Origin: Pseudomonas pudica
Lineage (GTDB): Bacteria > Pseudomonadota > Gammaproteobacteria > Pseudomonadales > Pseudomonadaceae
DNA: 64,000 nucleotides
Direction of reading: 5' to 3'
Assembly: GCF_015680405.1 (NCBI RefSeq)
Contig: NZ_JADLJS010000007.1
Span: forward strand, 62,001 to 126,000
Shown here: in pieces, positions 28,456 to 38,754 of the stretch
Position numbering within the stretch: the stretch's first letter is position 1
How the letters are laid out: every line of letters begins with the position of its first letter
The notes under the pieces: generated by a model
The model's input: only the letters and a program-made list of their open reading frames with translations
Databases searched by the model: none
What the model was told of the DNA's origin: nothing
Made by a program: the position numbers and the translations under genes

Positions 28456-29052
28456 TCAGAACCTGGACCCAGGCTCCAGCAAAAAGTCCATCTCTTCGCT
28501 GGTACTCGGCCGCTCCAGCACCAGGTTGCGGTGCGGAAAGCGCCCGAAACGGGCTATTACCCGCTGGTGCTGCTCGGCGTAGTCGAGGAAGCCTTCGAAC
28601 AACCTGCGGTTGGCTTCGGGTTGCTCGTCCAGCAGCACCTGGTAGCGCTCGACGCACAGGTTCTGCCAGTCCAGCACCTCGGCATGCTCCAGCACAAGCA
28701 GCACGAACACTCGCTGGATCGGCAGCAACTGGTAATCCCAGTTTTTCTGCAAACCCTGCATCGCCACCACCTGGGCACGCCGGTCGCCCTCGAAGGCGCG
28801 CGGCGTGTCGCGGTAGATCATGCGTGGCAGCTGGTCCAACAGGATCAGCAGGCCCAACCAGCCCTGCGGGCTTTGCTGCCACTCGTCGAGCCCACCCGCC
28901 AGGGCGTGCTCGACCAGCTCGCCAAACAGCGCATGGGCCTCGGCATCATGATGCTTGCCGAACCATAGCGTGCTCTTCTCGTCAGCCACGGCCTGGGGAC
29001 TGGTGCCCCAACCGAACCACCACTCCAGCAACGGCTGCCAAGGTGCGAGCAT
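28456..29052 (-). CDS. DUF924 family protein
   Basis: 198-aa protein of the DUF924 family (an all-helical, TPR-like fold of unknown function). Recognised by WWFGWGTSP at the N-terminus, KSTLWFGKHHDAEA, LLDQLPRMIYRDTPRAFEGD near residue 75, QRVFVLLVLEHAEVLDWQ and GRFPHRNLVLERPSTSEEMDFL at the end. No catalytic motif is visible. It starts 3 bp after the fbp stop, so it is co-transcribed with fbp. Confidence 0.88.
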   Translation of the reverse strand: MLAPWQPLLEWWFGWGTSPQAVADEKSTLWFGKHHDAEAHALFGELVEHALAGGLDEWQQSPQGWLGLLILLDQLPRMIYRDTPRAFEGDRRAQVVAMQGLQKNWDYQLLPIQRVFVLLVLEHAEVLDWQNLCVERYQVLLDEQPEANRRLFEGFLDYAEQHQRVIARFGRFPHRNLVLERPSTSEEMDFLLEPGSRF

Positions 29053-29055
29053 GAC

Positions 29056-30066
29056 TTACTCCTTGTGGTAGGCGGTGACGCGCTCGACCTCTTCCTTCGA
29101 GCCGAGGATTACCGACACACGCTGGTGCAGGCTTTCTGGCTGAATGTCGAGGATGCGATCGTAACCGTTGGTGGAGGCGCCACCGGCCTGTTCGATGATG
29201 AAGGACATCGGGTTGGCTTCGTACATCAGGCGCAACTTGCCCGGTTTGCTCGGCTCGCGGGCGTCACGTGGGTACATGAACAGGCCGCCACGGGTCAGGA
29301 TGCGATGTACGTCGGCCACCATCGAGGCGATCCAGCGCATGTTGTAGTTCTTCTTCAACGGGCCGGTCTCGCCTGCCAGCAGTTCGCCCACGTAGCGCTG
29401 AACCGGGGCTTCCCAGTGGCGCTGGTTGGACATGTTGATGGCGAACTCTGCGGTGCTTTCCGGCACACGGATGTTTTCGTGAGTAAGGACGAAGCTGCCC
29501 AGTTCGCGGTCGAGGGTGAAGCCCTTGACGCCGTTGCCCAGGGTCAGGATCAGCATGGTCTGCGGGCCGTAGATGGCGTAACCGGCGGCGACCTGCTGGG
29601 TGCCTGGCTGCAGGAAGGCATTTTCGTTCAGGGTTTCGTTCTGGCTCAGGTATTCGTTAGGGCAACGCAGTACCGAGAAGATGGTGCCGACCGAAACGTT
29701 CACGTCGATGTTGGACGAGCCGTCCAACGGGTCGAAGACCAGCAGGTAGGCGCCTTTCGGGTACCGGCCCGGGATCTGGTAGGCGTTGTCCATTTCTTCG
29801 GAGGCCATGCCGGCCAGGTGGCCGCCCCACTCGTTGGCTTCCAGCAGGATATCGTTGGAAATCACGTCCAGTTTCTTCTGGACTTCGCCCTGCACGTTTT
29901 CAGTGCCCATGCTGCCCAGCACGCCACCAAGGGCACCTTTGGACACGTGATGGCTGATTTCCTTGCACGCACGCGCCACCACTTCGATCAGGAAGCGCAG
30001 ATCGGCAGGGGTATTGTTGCTGCGGGTCTGCTCAATCAGATAGCGACTCAGGGTAACGCGGGACAT
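29056..30066 (-). CDS. fbp: Fructose-1,6-bisphosphatase class 1
   Basis: Gluconeogenic enzyme hydrolysing fructose 1,6-bisphosphate to fructose 6-phosphate. 336 aa with metal and phosphate site motifs GMASEEMD near residue 86, [22 protein letters not shown] near 111, and [24 protein letters not shown] near 277. Start ATG 30066 is close to the family N-terminus ([15 protein letters not shown]). It heads an fbp-DUF924 pair; glgP lies upstream on the same strand across a REP-containing gap. Confidence 0.97.
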   Translation of the reverse strand: MSRVTLSRYLIEQTRSNNTPADLRFLIEVVARACKEISHHVSKGALGGVLGSMGTENVQGEVQKKLDVISNDILLEANEWGGHLAGMASEEMDNAYQIPGRYPKGAYLLVFDPLDGSSNIDVNVSVGTIFSVLRCPNEYLSQNETLNENAFLQPGTQQVAAGYAIYGPQTMLILTLGNGVKGFTLDRELGSFVLTHENIRVPESTAEFAINMSNQRHWEAPVQRYVGELLAGETGPLKKNYNMRWIASMVADVHRILTRGGLFMYPRDAREPSKPGKLRLMYEANPMSFIIEQAGGASTNGYDRILDIQPESLHQRVSVILGSKEEVERVTAYHKE

Positions 30067-30185
30067 GTATGGCTCCGAAAGGATTGGGGGATGAAAACCC
30101 CCGCAGTTTACAGGGAGAGTTGCGGGCTAGCGAGCAAAGAGACTCGACTTCAGCCCCTGAAGTTCAGCAAGCACCAAGCCGATGG

Positions 30186-30310
30186 TCGGTTGGGGCTGCT
30201 GTGCAGCCCAGCGCCGGCAAGCCAGCCCCCACCGGGCCTGCACAGGGCGCGTGGGCGACGCGGTCGAGGTAGGAGCTGGCTTGCCGGCGATGGGCCGCAC
30301 AGCGGCCCCT
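30186..30310. repeat. Paired REP-type palindrome between glgP and fbp
   Basis: Cores CGCCGGCAAGCCAGCCCCCAC (30210-30230) and GTAGGAGCTGGCTTGCCGGCGA (30269-30290) in inverted orientation, bracketed by GGGGCTGCTGTGCAGCCC and GGGCCGCACAGCGGCCCC. This core is of a different subtype from the CAGCACAAGG one and recurs near 45.4 kb. Confidence 0.78.
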
Positions 30311-30315
30311 TTTCC

Positions 30316-32766
30316 TCAATCCAGCGCCTTCCAGATCTCGCTGGCATACTCCCGAATGGTCCGGTCCGACGAGAACCAGCCCATCCGCGCGGTATTCAGC
30401 ACCGCCATGCGCCACCATTCCTGCGGCGTGTGCCACAGCTCCTCTACCCTTCGCTGCGCATCCCAGTAGGCATCGAAATCGGCACACACCAGGAAGCGGT
30501 CATGAGCCACCAGCCCGTCGATCAGCGCGCTGTAGCGCGACGGGTCGTCCGACGAAAACACCCCGCTGCGAATGGCCTGCAGCACGTCGTTCAGGCGACT
30601 GGACGCAGCAATCGCCGCACTGGCGCCAAAGTCCCCGTCACGCCGCCTGGCCTCCACCTGCTGCGCGGTGAGGCCGAAGATGAACATGTTTTCGGTACCC
30701 ACCTGCTCGCTCATCTCGACATTGGCACCATCCAGGGTGCCGATGGTCAGCGCGCCATTCAGGCCGAACTTCATGTTGCTGGTGCCGGAAGCTTCGTAAC
30801 CGGCGGTGGAAATCTGCTCGGAAAGGTCCGCCGCCGGGATGATGCTCTCGGCCAGGCTGACATTGTAGTTGGGCAGGAACACCACTTTCAGCAGGCCGCG
30901 CACGGTCGGGTCGTTGTTCACCACCCGGGCGATGTCGTTGGCCAGCTTGATGATCAGCTTGGCCTGGTGATAGCTGGCCGCAGCCTTGCCGGCGAAGATT
31001 TTCACCCGCGGCACCCAGTCGGTACCGGGGTCGTTGCGCATGGCCTGGTACAGCGCCACGGTGTGCAGCAGGTTGAGCAACTGGCGCTTGTATTCGTGAA
31101 TGCGCTTGACCTGCACATCGAACAGCGCTTCGGGGTTCACCGTAACGCCAAGGCGGTCCTGGATGATGCTGGCGAGGGCACGCTTGCTGTGCAGGCGCTG
31201 CGCGGCGAACTGCTTGCGGAAGCCGCTCTTGTCGGCAAACGGCACCAGATTGGCCAGGCGCCCTTCCGGGTCGTCCAGCAGTTCAGGGCCCAGCGCCTCG
31301 ACCAGCATGGCGGTCAGCTGCGGGTTGGACTGGTACAGCCAGCGGCGGAAGGTAATGCCATTGGTCTTGTTGTTGATCCGTTGCGGGTAGAGCTTGTGCA
31401 GCTCGGCGAACACCGTGCTCTTCATCAGCTTGCTGTGCAGCGCCGACACACCGTTGACGCTGTGCGAACCAAGGAACGCCAGGTTGCCCATGCGCACCCG
31501 ACGACCGTTGTCTTCTTCGATCAGCGACACGGCCCGCAACACGTCGAAGTCGTGCAGGCCTTTCGCCCTCAGCGCGTCGATGTGGTAGGCGTTGATCAGG
31601 TAGATGATCTGCATGTGCCGCGGCAGTATGCGTTCCATCAGCGCCACCGGCCAGGTTTCCAGGGCTTCGGGCAGCAAGGTGTGGTTGGTGTAGGCCAAGG
31701 TGCCGACGGTCAGCTCCCAGGCGGTATCCCAGGGGATTTCATGCTGGTCGACCAGCAGGCGCATCAGCTCGGCCACGGCGATCGACGGGTGGGTGTCGTT
31801 GAGCTGGATGGCCGCCGCGTCCGGCAGGTTGAGCAAGTTCTCGTGCATGTTCAGGTGGCGGCGCAGCAGGTCCTGCAACGAAGCCGAGACGAAGAAGTAC
31901 TCCTGGCGCAGGCGCAGTTCCTGGCCCGCCTCGGTGCTGTCAGCCGGGTACAGCACCCGCGAGATGCTTTCAGCCCGTGCCACCTCGGCCACCGCCCCCA
32001 GGTGGTCACCGGCATTGAAACGTTCCAGGTGCAGCTCTTCCAGCGCCCGCGCACGCCACAGGCGCAGGGTATTGACGCTGGCCCCGCGCCAACCGACCAC
32101 CGGAGTGTCGTAGGCCACCGCCCGCACGGTCTCGCCCGGCCACCACACCTGGCGCTGCTGGCCGTGGGTGTCGTGCACCGTTTCGACGCTGCCGCCAAAG
32201 CTGATGGGGTAGATCACCTCGGCGCGCTCGAACTCCCAGGGGTTGCCGAAGTCCAGCCAGTTCTCGGTCTGCTCCTGCTGCCAGCCATCGACCATGGCCT
32301 GGCGGAAAAGCCCGTGCTCGTAGCGGATGCCATAGCCGTGAGCGGCAATGCCCAAGGTCGACATGCTCTCCATGAAGCACGCCGCCAGGCGGCCAAGGCC
32401 GCCGTTGCCCAGCGCGGCATCGGGCTCGAGCAGGCGGATGCGCTCCAGGTCCACGTCCAGCCCTTCCAGTGCGTCACGGGCAATGTCGAGCAGCCCCAGG
32501 TTGCTCAGGCTGTCGTACAGCAAGCGGCCGATGAGGAATTCGAGGGAAAGGTAATAGACCCGCTTCTGGCTGCGGCGATAAGCCTGGCGGGTGTGGTCCA
32601 TCCAGTGATCGACCATGTGATCGCGCGCGGCCAGGGCGATGGCTTCGAACCAGTCGTGGTCGAAGGCGTGCTCCGGGTCCTTGCCGACCGCGTAGGTCAG
32701 CTTGTCCAGTACAGCGGCGCGAAATTCGGCCACCTCGGCGTCACGAGCTTTGGGTTCCTGGGACAT
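30316..32766 (-). CDS. glgP: Glycogen/alpha-glucan phosphorylase
   Basis: PLP-dependent phosphorolysis of glycogen-type glucans to glucose 1-phosphate. ATG 32766 (MSQEPKARDAEVAEF) with GAGGA upstream gives 816 aa, normal for the family; an in-frame upstream extension has no ribosome site. Motifs: YYLSLEFLIGR near residue 74, LGNGGLGRLAACFMES near 122, QLNDTHPSIA near 334, and the PLP/phosphate region EASGTSNMKFGLNGALTIGTLDGANVEM near 647-676. No other glycogen genes are in the window. Confidence 0.96.
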   Translation of the reverse strand: MSQEPKARDAEVAEFRAAVLDKLTYAVGKDPEHAFDHDWFEAIALAARDHMVDHWMDHTRQAYRRSQKRVYYLSLEFLIGRLLYDSLSNLGLLDIARDALEGLDVDLERIRLLEPDAALGNGGLGRLAACFMESMSTLGIAAHGYGIRYEHGLFRQAMVDGWQQEQTENWLDFGNPWEFERAEVIYPISFGGSVETVHDTHGQQRQVWWPGETVRAVAYDTPVVGWRGASVNTLRLWRARALEELHLERFNAGDHLGAVAEVARAESISRVLYPADSTEAGQELRLRQEYFFVSASLQDLLRRHLNMHENLLNLPDAAAIQLNDTHPSIAVAELMRLLVDQHEIPWDTAWELTVGTLAYTNHTLLPEALETWPVALMERILPRHMQIIYLINAYHIDALRAKGLHDFDVLRAVSLIEEDNGRRVRMGNLAFLGSHSVNGVSALHSKLMKSTVFAELHKLYPQRINNKTNGITFRRWLYQSNPQLTAMLVEALGPELLDDPEGRLANLVPFADKSGFRKQFAAQRLHSKRALASIIQDRLGVTVNPEALFDVQVKRIHEYKRQLLNLLHTVALYQAMRNDPGTDWVPRVKIFAGKAAASYHQAKLIIKLANDIARVVNNDPTVRGLLKVVFLPNYNVSLAESIIPAADLSEQISTAGYEASGTSNMKFGLNGALTIGTLDGANVEMSEQVGTENMFIFGLTAQQVEARRRDGDFGASAAIAASSRLNDVLQAIRSGVFSSDDPSRYSALIDGLVAHDRFLVCADFDAYWDAQRRVEELWHTPQEWWRMAVLNTARMGWFSSDRTIREYASEIWKALD

Positions 32767-32885
32767 GCGGCATCCTCGGGCAAGTTGACGAAAACGGAGG
32801 GAGACTGTTGAGCCTAGACCCTTCGACAGGGAGTGACAGTTACCGTTCGCAGTTTTCATGCCTACTCTGCGATTCCGGCAAAAGG

Positions 32886-32916
32886 TTGTTCATAAATTGA
32901 ACAATTCCGGTATGAT
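32886..32916 (+). promoter_or_regulatory. Palindrome and possible promoter upstream of ykgJ-type gene
   Basis: TTGTTCA-TAAAT-TGAACAA (32886-32904) is a perfect 7-bp inverted repeat. Its left half, TTGTTC, could be a -35 box with TATGAT (32911-32916) as -10 at a 19-bp spacing, 36 bp before the gene start. This looks like an operator over a promoter; the regulator is unknown. Confidence 0.4.
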
Positions 32917-32951
32917 CGCGCGCCCCAAGACCGTGATACACCACCATAACG

Positions 32952-33356
32952 ATGAAAACGACCCTGATCGCCGCAGCCGAAGTCGACCGCCTGGAGACCT
33001 GGCAGCGCTACACCAGCAACATGTGCCATGGCTGCCATTCGACCTGCTGCACCCTGCCGGTGGAGGTGAAGATCAAGGATCTGATCCGTATCGGCGTGGT
33101 CGACGAGTTCGAGAAAGACGAACCGCCGAAGAACATCGCCAAACGCCTGCAGAAGGACGGCATCATCGAACGCTTCAACCAGAAGTCGGGAATCTTCACC
33201 CTGACCCGGATGAGCAATGATGACTGCCTGTACCTGGATCGTAAAAGCCGGCTGTGCACCATTTATGACAAGCGGCCGGATACCTGCCGCAACCACCCCA
33301 AGGTCGGGCCGCGGCCAGGTTACTGTGCTTACAAGCCAAAGGTGGCCTCGCGCTAG
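32952..33356 (+). CDS. YkgJ family cysteine-cluster protein
   Basis: 134-aa cytoplasmic protein of the YkgJ (zinc- or iron-chelating, Cys-rich) family. The conserved cysteines occur as CHGCHSTCC near residues 25-33, then DDCLYLDRKSRLCTIYDKRPDTCRNHP near 91-116 and a final Cys in PGYCAYKP. Function is unknown; a metal-binding or metal-dependent oxidoreductase role is only suggested. It is isolated, divergent from glgP with 185 bp between the starts. Confidence 0.88.
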   Translation: MKTTLIAAAEVDRLETWQRYTSNMCHGCHSTCCTLPVEVKIKDLIRIGVVDEFEKDEPPKNIAKRLQKDGIIERFNQKSGIFTLTRMSNDDCLYLDRKSRLCTIYDKRPDTCRNHPKVGPRPGYCAYKPKVASR

Positions 33357-33368
33357 ACCAGCCTTCCA

Positions 33369-34790
33369 CTACCCACCAGCGGGGAAGCTCTTGCACGCAC
33401 CGCCATGATCCATCGGCGGATGCTCAGGATAAGTCTGCGGCAGCACGCTGACCGGGCTGGTGGCGATGAAGCCGTCAGCAAATTTCGCTTCGATGAACTG
33501 CGCCTGCCAGCCTACAGCCGGCGCGGTGTGCCGCAGTGTGAAGCTCTGCATGGGAGCGAGCGTCTCGGACTGGTAGCGCACACCGCAGGCATAGCGGAAG
33601 TCGCGGTCATGGCTGTTGCTCGCCGTCCACAGCTTCACCGCCACGGGCGGCTCAGAGAAGCCGACGCTCATCTGCCCGGCATGGCCGCTCGCCGATACCT
33701 GCACGCTTGGCAAAGGTGTGCCATCGCGCAAGCGCGTCAGCGCAGGCACCAAGGTGCTGACAACCGCCTGACGCACTCCACCATGGTCCGAATTGGGTAG
33801 CACCCTGAGGCTGGTCTGGCCTGGCAAGCGCTGCTGATAGTCAGTGACCGGGTCAGGGGCGAAGAAATCGTCACCGCTGGCGGACACCAGGTACTTGGGA
33901 ATGGCCAGACGCTGCCCTTTTTCGTTCAGGTACTGCATCGGGTCCATCATCGCCATCAGCCGCTCGAATGCCGGCGTTCCCAGCTGTTGCAGGACACCGG
34001 CCTGCTGGTAGGAACCCAGTGCCAAGGGCCAGTGACCACCATAACGCTTGCGCAATCCGGCCAGCATGTCCGAAGTATCCGCGACGTCGATCACACTGGG
34101 CACGATGGCCATTACCCGCTCATCGGCCAATGCCGTGAGCCATGCGCTCCAGCCGCGTTTGGAGGCGCCAGTGATAATGAAGCGATCAACAGTGAGCCCT
34201 TGCTTTTCCAGCTCTTGCTCGGCCAGATCCATCGCCCGGCTTGCCGCCGCGGCCATCGGCACGTGCAGTGGCAATTCCGGCGCGGCGCCGCGTAGCGCAT
34301 GCGCCCAGGTATGGGCCACGGCGTCATCCTCACGCAAGGGCTTCTCGTTATCGTTGAAGGTCACGTACTGATTGGGCACATCGCTGATCATGACCACGGC
34401 CATCCGTGCCTTGAGGGCGACTTCGCGTAATGCCTCGCGGGTATAGTCAGGAGTTTGCGCCGGCCCGAACCGCACACCGTTGTTCACAACCAGCAAGGCT
34501 TTGCCGGGCACGGCATTGTGTGGGATATGCAGCTCGACATCATGCTCCCAGCGGTGCGGCTCAACCACCGGGGCTGGCTCCCACACCTGGGAGACCATCT
34601 GCAAGCGACGGAACTCATAGCCAGGCTCGGAGGCTTGCTCTAGCAATACGGCTTCCAAGGGTGCCTGACGCACCTTGCCAATATGACACTGGACGACATC
34701 TTGCGGACGCGGGTTGGCACAGTCCTGCACGGCACAAGCCTGCAAGCCAGCCATCAGGCAAGGGATGGCCAACGCTAAACGATAATTCAT
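33369..34790 (-). CDS. PhoPQ-activated pathogenicity-related (PqaA) family lipoprotein
   Basis: 473-aa exported alpha/beta-hydrolase-like protein of the PhoPQ-related family. I chose ATG 34790 (MNYRLALAIPCLMAGLQAC), which gives a lipoprotein signal with lipobox GLQAC; ATG 34796, two codons earlier, is also possible and is nearer to AGGA. Features: ALLVVNNGVRFG near residue 99, AVVMISDVPNQYVTFND near 130, the nucleophile-like ITGASKRGWSAWLTALADERV near 206, and PKYLVSASGDDFFAPD near 300 with a late NSDHGG. Substrate unknown. It converges on the ykgJ-type gene, only 12 bp between the ends. Confidence 0.87.
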   Translation of the reverse strand: MNYRLALAIPCLMAGLQACAVQDCANPRPQDVVQCHIGKVRQAPLEAVLLEQASEPGYEFRRLQMVSQVWEPAPVVEPHRWEHDVELHIPHNAVPGKALLVVNNGVRFGPAQTPDYTREALREVALKARMAVVMISDVPNQYVTFNDNEKPLREDDAVAHTWAHALRGAAPELPLHVPMAAAASRAMDLAEQELEKQGLTVDRFIITGASKRGWSAWLTALADERVMAIVPSVIDVADTSDMLAGLRKRYGGHWPLALGSYQQAGVLQQLGTPAFERLMAMMDPMQYLNEKGQRLAIPKYLVSASGDDFFAPDPVTDYQQRLPGQTSLRVLPNSDHGGVRQAVVSTLVPALTRLRDGTPLPSVQVSASGHAGQMSVGFSEPPVAVKLWTASNSHDRDFRYACGVRYQSETLAPMQSFTLRHTAPAVGWQAQFIEAKFADGFIATSPVSVLPQTYPEHPPMDHGGACKSFPAGG

Positions 34791-34916
34791 GTGCATGCTT
34801 CCTGCTTCAAGAAAGCACTTCACGCTAGGCCTCACAACAAGCGCACACAAGTCGCAAAAGGCCGTGAAAGATGCAACCTACATCCGCTTGAGATATCCCC
34901 TACAAAAACCCGATAA

Positions 34917-34951
34917 ACAAAAACGCCCCCGACCTTTCGACCGGGGGCGTT
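34917..34951 (-). terminator. typA terminator
   Basis: AACGCCCCCG / CGGGGGCGTT, a perfect 10-bp stem with a 10-nt loop, is followed on the minus strand by TTTTTGTTT. It lies 25 bp after the typA stop and upstream of the PqaA-type gene. Confidence 0.88.
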
Positions 34952-34975
34952 CTCGTTTCAGCTCAAGCTAGACGA

Positions 34976-36796
34976 TCAAGCCTTGGCTTTCTTGGCAGCG
35001 CGGGTACGCTCGCCTTCGTCCAGGATCTTCTTGCGCAGGCGGATCGACTTCGGAGTCACTTCGCACAGCTCGTCGTCCTGGATGAATTCCAGGGCCTGTT
35101 CCAGGGTGTGGCGAACCGGCGGTACCAGGGCGATGACTTCGTCTTTGCCCGAAGCACGCATGTTGTCGAGCTTCTTGCCCTTGGTCGGGTTCACGCCCAG
35201 GTCGTTGTCACGGCTGTTCAGACCGATGATCTGACCGTTGTAGATGTCCTGGCCGTGCTCGATGAACAGCTTGCCGCGAGCCTGCAGGGTTTCCAGCGAG
35301 TAGGTCAGCGCCTTGCCGGTCTCGATCGAAACCAGTACACCGTTCAGGCGGCCGGACATCTGGCCGGCTTTCATGGTGTCGTAGCGATCGAAGATCGAGG
35401 TCAGGATGCCGGCACCGTTGGTCAGGGTCAGGAACTGGTTACGGAAACCGATCAGGCCACGAGCAGGCACGTTGTACTCCAGACGTACACGGCCCTTGCC
35501 ATCCGGCGCCATGTTGGTCAGGTCGCCCTTACGCAAGCCCATTTCTTCCATGACCTTGCCCTGAGATTCTTCAGGGATGTCGATGGTGACGTTCTCGAAC
35601 GGCTCCTGCTTCACGCCGTTGACTTCGCGAATGATCACTTCAGGGCGGCCTACAGCCATCTCGAAGCCTTCACGACGCATGGTTTCGATCAGAACCGACA
35701 GGTGCAGCTCACCACGGCCGGAAACCTTGAACTTGTCAGCCGAGTCGCCTTCTTCAACGCGCAGTGCAACGTTGTACAGCAGTTCTTTGTCCAGACGTTC
35801 CTTGATGTTGCGGCTGGTGACGAACTTGCCTTCCTTGCCACAGAACGGCGAGTCGTTGACCTGGAAGGTCATCGAAACGGTCGGCTCGTCAACGGTCAGT
35901 GGCTTCATCGCCTCGACGTGGTTCATGTCGCACAGGGTGTCGGAGATGAACAGCTCGTCGAAACCGCTGATGCAGACGATGTCGCCAGCCTGGGCTTCCT
36001 CAACGTCGACGCGGTGCAGGCCGTGGTGGCCCATCAGCTTGAGGATACGGCCGTTACGCTTCTTGCCTTCGGTGTCGATGGCAACAACCGGGGTGTTCGG
36101 CTTGATACGGCCACGGGCGATACGGCCAACGCCGATAACACCGAGGAAGCTGTTGTAGTCCAGAGCGGAGATCTGCATCTGGAACGGGCCATCGACGTCA
36201 ACGTTCGGCGCAGGTACGTTGTCGACGATCGACTGGTACAGCGGGGTCATGTCTTCGGCCATGTCGGTGTGGTCCAGACCGGCGATGCCGTTCAGGGCCG
36301 AAGCGTAGACAACCTGGAAGTCCAGCTGATCATCGGTGGCACCGAGGTTGTCGAACAGGTCGAAGATCTGGTCCAGAACCCAGTCAGGACGCGCGCCAGG
36401 GCGGTCAACCTTGTTGATCACGACGATTGGCTTCAGGCCAGCTTCGAAAGCCTTCTTGGTCACGAAGCGGGTTTGCGGCATCGGGCCGTCCTGGGCATCG
36501 ACCAGCAGCAGCACGGAGTCGACCATCGACATTACACGCTCAACCTCGCCACCGAAGTCGGCGTGGCCGGGGGTGTCGACGATGTTGATGTGGTAGCCGT
36601 TCCAGTTGATGGCGGTGTTTTTCGCCAGGATGGTAATGCCGCGCTCTTTTTCCTGGTCGTTGGAGTCCATCACGCGCTCGTCGTTGAGCTCGTTACGCTC
36701 CAGGGTGCCGGACTGGCGCAGGAGTTTGTCTACCAGGGTGGTTTTACCATGGTCAACGTGGGCGATGATGGCGATGTTACGCAGATTTTCGATCAC
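34976..36796 (-). CDS. typA: Ribosome-associated GTPase TypA/BipA
   Basis: Translational GTPase of the EF-G-like superfamily that binds the ribosome and supports assembly and stress growth. 606 aa, starting at GTG 36796 ([20 protein letters not shown]). G motifs: HVDHGKTT (G1), RGITI (G2), DTPGHADF (G3), [10 protein letters not shown] (G4) and the SAL element near residue 173. The C-terminal BipA-specific region ([32 protein letters not shown]) is intact. A strong terminator follows. Confidence 0.98.
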   Translation of the reverse strand: MIENLRNIAIIAHVDHGKTTLVDKLLRQSGTLERNELNDERVMDSNDQEKERGITILAKNTAINWNGYHINIVDTPGHADFGGEVERVMSMVDSVLLLVDAQDGPMPQTRFVTKKAFEAGLKPIVVINKVDRPGARPDWVLDQIFDLFDNLGATDDQLDFQVVYASALNGIAGLDHTDMAEDMTPLYQSIVDNVPAPNVDVDGPFQMQISALDYNSFLGVIGVGRIARGRIKPNTPVVAIDTEGKKRNGRILKLMGHHGLHRVDVEEAQAGDIVCISGFDELFISDTLCDMNHVEAMKPLTVDEPTVSMTFQVNDSPFCGKEGKFVTSRNIKERLDKELLYNVALRVEEGDSADKFKVSGRGELHLSVLIETMRREGFEMAVGRPEVIIREVNGVKQEPFENVTIDIPEESQGKVMEEMGLRKGDLTNMAPDGKGRVRLEYNVPARGLIGFRNQFLTLTNGAGILTSIFDRYDTMKAGQMSGRLNGVLVSIETGKALTYSLETLQARGKLFIEHGQDIYNGQIIGLNSRDNDLGVNPTKGKKLDNMRASGKDEVIALVPPVRHTLEQALEFIQDDELCEVTPKSIRLRKKILDEGERTRAAKKAKA

Positions 36797-36923
36797 AACT
36801 GTATCTCGATCAGAGGATTCGGTTGCCGCCAGTGTAGGCGGCGAATATGTACGGTTTGAGGCTCAGCGGGCCCGATGGTCGGGAGGGCGATGGCGGATGC
36901 TGCCGCCATACAGCCCTGGCGTC

Positions 36924-38378
36924 TTATGCCGGACGATAAACACGCACATTGGCATGTCCCTCACTGAGCAGGTGGTGTGCGTGCAGACGGCTCATCACAC
37001 CTTTGTCGCAATACAGCAAGTACTGACGGTTGGCATCCAAATGCTTGAACTTGCTGTTGATGGCATAGAACGGCATGGCCTGGACTTCGATACCGTCGAG
37101 CACCAGAGGTTCGTCTTCCTGGGCATCGGGGTGACGAATGTCGATGACGATCTGGCCGGGCAGCGCCTCGGTCACTTCCTCGATTTCGATGTCCTTGCCC
37201 AGTTCATCGATCACATGGTCGATGGATATCAGCCGGGCGCGTTCCAGTGCGCGCTCCAGCACGGCCATGTCGAACTGCTTCTCTTCATGCTCCATGCGGT
37301 GGCGCTTGGCGTGGGTGGTCGGATTTACCGAGATCACGCCGCAGTATTCTGGCATGTGCTTGGCGAAGTCGGCAGTGCCGATCGCGTAGGCCTGATCGAT
37401 GATGTCCTGCTTGTGGCTGGCCAGCAGCGGGCGCAGCACCAGCTTGTCGGTGGCCGAGTCGATGATCGACAGGTTCGGCAGGGTCTGGCTGGACACTTGG
37501 GAAATCGCCTCGCCAGTGACCAGAGCGTCGATCTCCAGGCGGTCGGCCATGTGCGCGGCACCGCGCAGCATCATGCGCTTCAGGGTCACACCCATGTAGC
37601 TGTTGTCGACCTTGTTGAGGATCTCGCCGACCACTTCCTCGAACGGCACGCTGATGAACAGCACGCGCTGGCTGCTGCCGAACTTCTTCCACAAGTAGTG
37701 GGCTACTTCCATAACGCCCAGCTCGTGGGCACGGCCGCCGAGGTTGAAGAAACAGAAGTGGGTCATCAGGCCACGGCGCATCATCTGGTAGGCCGCCACG
37801 GTGGAGTCGAAACCGCCGGACATCAGCACCAGAGTCTGCTCCAGGGCGCCCAGCGGGTAGCCGCCGATGCCTTGGTGCTGGTTGTGGATCACGTACAGAC
37901 GCTGGTCGCGAATTTCGATGCGCACCAGCACTTCCGGGTTCTTCAGCTCGATGCCGGCGGCGCCGCACTGCTGGCGCAGCTGGCTGCCGACGTAACGGTC
38001 GACGTCCATCGAGGTGAAGTCGTGGTGGCCGCCGCGCTTGCAGCGCACGGCGAAATGCTTGCCGGCCAGCAGGTGGCCGAAGTGCTGCTTGCACTTGGCG
38101 ACGATGTCATCGAAGTCGCCGAGCGGGTATTCCTCTACCTGCAGGAAGTGGGTGATACCGGGGGTGCAGGTCAGGCGCTCGATCATTTCGCGCTGGACTT
38201 TCTCGTCTTCGACGCGGGTGACCACTTCGAGATTGTCCCAGACACCATCGACCACGAGCTCAGGGTCGAGGTCCTTGAGCACGTTGCGGATGTTCTTGCC
38301 GAGCTGGCGGATGAAGCGCTTGCGCACCGGCCGGCTCTTGATGGTGATTTCTGGGAAGACTTTGACGATAAGTTTCAT
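36924..38378 (-). CDS. thiI: tRNA 4-thiouridine / thiamine sulfurtransferase ThiI
   Basis: Transfers sulfur to U8 of tRNA and, in many bacteria, to ThiS for thiamine synthesis. 484 aa with an NFLD/THUMP region at residues 1-165, a PP-loop ATPase [13 protein letters not shown] near 185, and a C-terminal rhodanese domain with [11 protein letters not shown] and persulfide Cys457, the long form found in gammaproteobacteria. Start ATG 38378 fits the family N-terminus ([19 protein letters not shown]). Divergent from glnA. Confidence 0.97.
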   Translation of the reverse strand: MKLIVKVFPEITIKSRPVRKRFIRQLGKNIRNVLKDLDPELVVDGVWDNLEVVTRVEDEKVQREMIERLTCTPGITHFLQVEEYPLGDFDDIVAKCKQHFGHLLAGKHFAVRCKRGGHHDFTSMDVDRYVGSQLRQQCGAAGIELKNPEVLVRIEIRDQRLYVIHNQHQGIGGYPLGALEQTLVLMSGGFDSTVAAYQMMRRGLMTHFCFFNLGGRAHELGVMEVAHYLWKKFGSSQRVLFISVPFEEVVGEILNKVDNSYMGVTLKRMMLRGAAHMADRLEIDALVTGEAISQVSSQTLPNLSIIDSATDKLVLRPLLASHKQDIIDQAYAIGTADFAKHMPEYCGVISVNPTTHAKRHRMEHEEKQFDMAVLERALERARLISIDHVIDELGKDIEIEEVTEALPGQIVIDIRHPDAQEDEPLVLDGIEVQAMPFYAINSKFKHLDANRQYLLYCDKGVMSRLHAHHLLSEGHANVRVYRPA

Positions 38379-38510
38379 TGGTTAACAGCGCGCGCAGGGC
38401 CTGCCGAAAATGAGGGGCGCGAATTATAGCGGAAATTGCTCAGGATTTGACCAACTTTTGATCAGAAGCTTTCAGATAAATGCAGGAAGCGGGTTTTGCC
38501 CTGCCTGCTC

Positions 38511-38607
38511 CGGCCCTTTCGCGGGCTCGCCCACTCCCACAGGGACCGCACACATTTCCAAGGTTGTGCTATCCCCTGTGGGAGCGGGCGAGCCCGCGAT
38601 GAGGCCC
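38511..38607. repeat. Paired REP palindrome (classical P. putida type)
   Basis: CGGCCCTTTCGCGGGCTCGC...CTCCCACAGGG and its inverted partner CCCTGTGGGAGCGGGCGAGCCCGCGAT lie between thiI and the glnA control region. This matches the 35-bp P. putida REP pattern as I remember it and is repeated near 63.4 kb. Confidence 0.85.
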
Positions 38608-38633
38608 TCAAAGAAAGCACACAACTCAAGCAA

Positions 38634-38680
38634 TGCACGCTATTGGTGCACTGCTACCAAAATTCGCATCTTAAGAGTGC
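38634..38680 (+). promoter_or_regulatory. Two NtrC binding sites upstream of glnA
   Basis: Site 1 (38634-38650) reads TGCACGCTATTGGTGCA, a perfect GCAC-N7-GTGC. Site 2 (38666-38680) reads GCATCTTAAGAGTGC, one mismatch. The centres are about 31 bp apart, near three helical turns, and roughly 110-140 bp upstream of the predicted start point, as expected for an NtrC enhancer. Confidence 0.85.
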
Positions 38681-38754
38681 ATTTTTAACCGCCAACCCTA
38701 CGCCAAATGCCCGCAAACGCCCCCTTTTATCCCGCCCTCGCCATTTTCGGGCAC

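Noticed and set aside
29065..32811. 1248-codon plus-strand frame across fbp and glgP
   Set aside because: Rich in His, Gln and Val with no domain; it is the complement of two well-recognised genes on the minus strand.
36797..36923. Riboswitch or leader peptide in the thiI-typA gap
   Set aside because: No conserved riboswitch core or short frame with a regulatory codon run; only 127 bp with no convincing hairpin.
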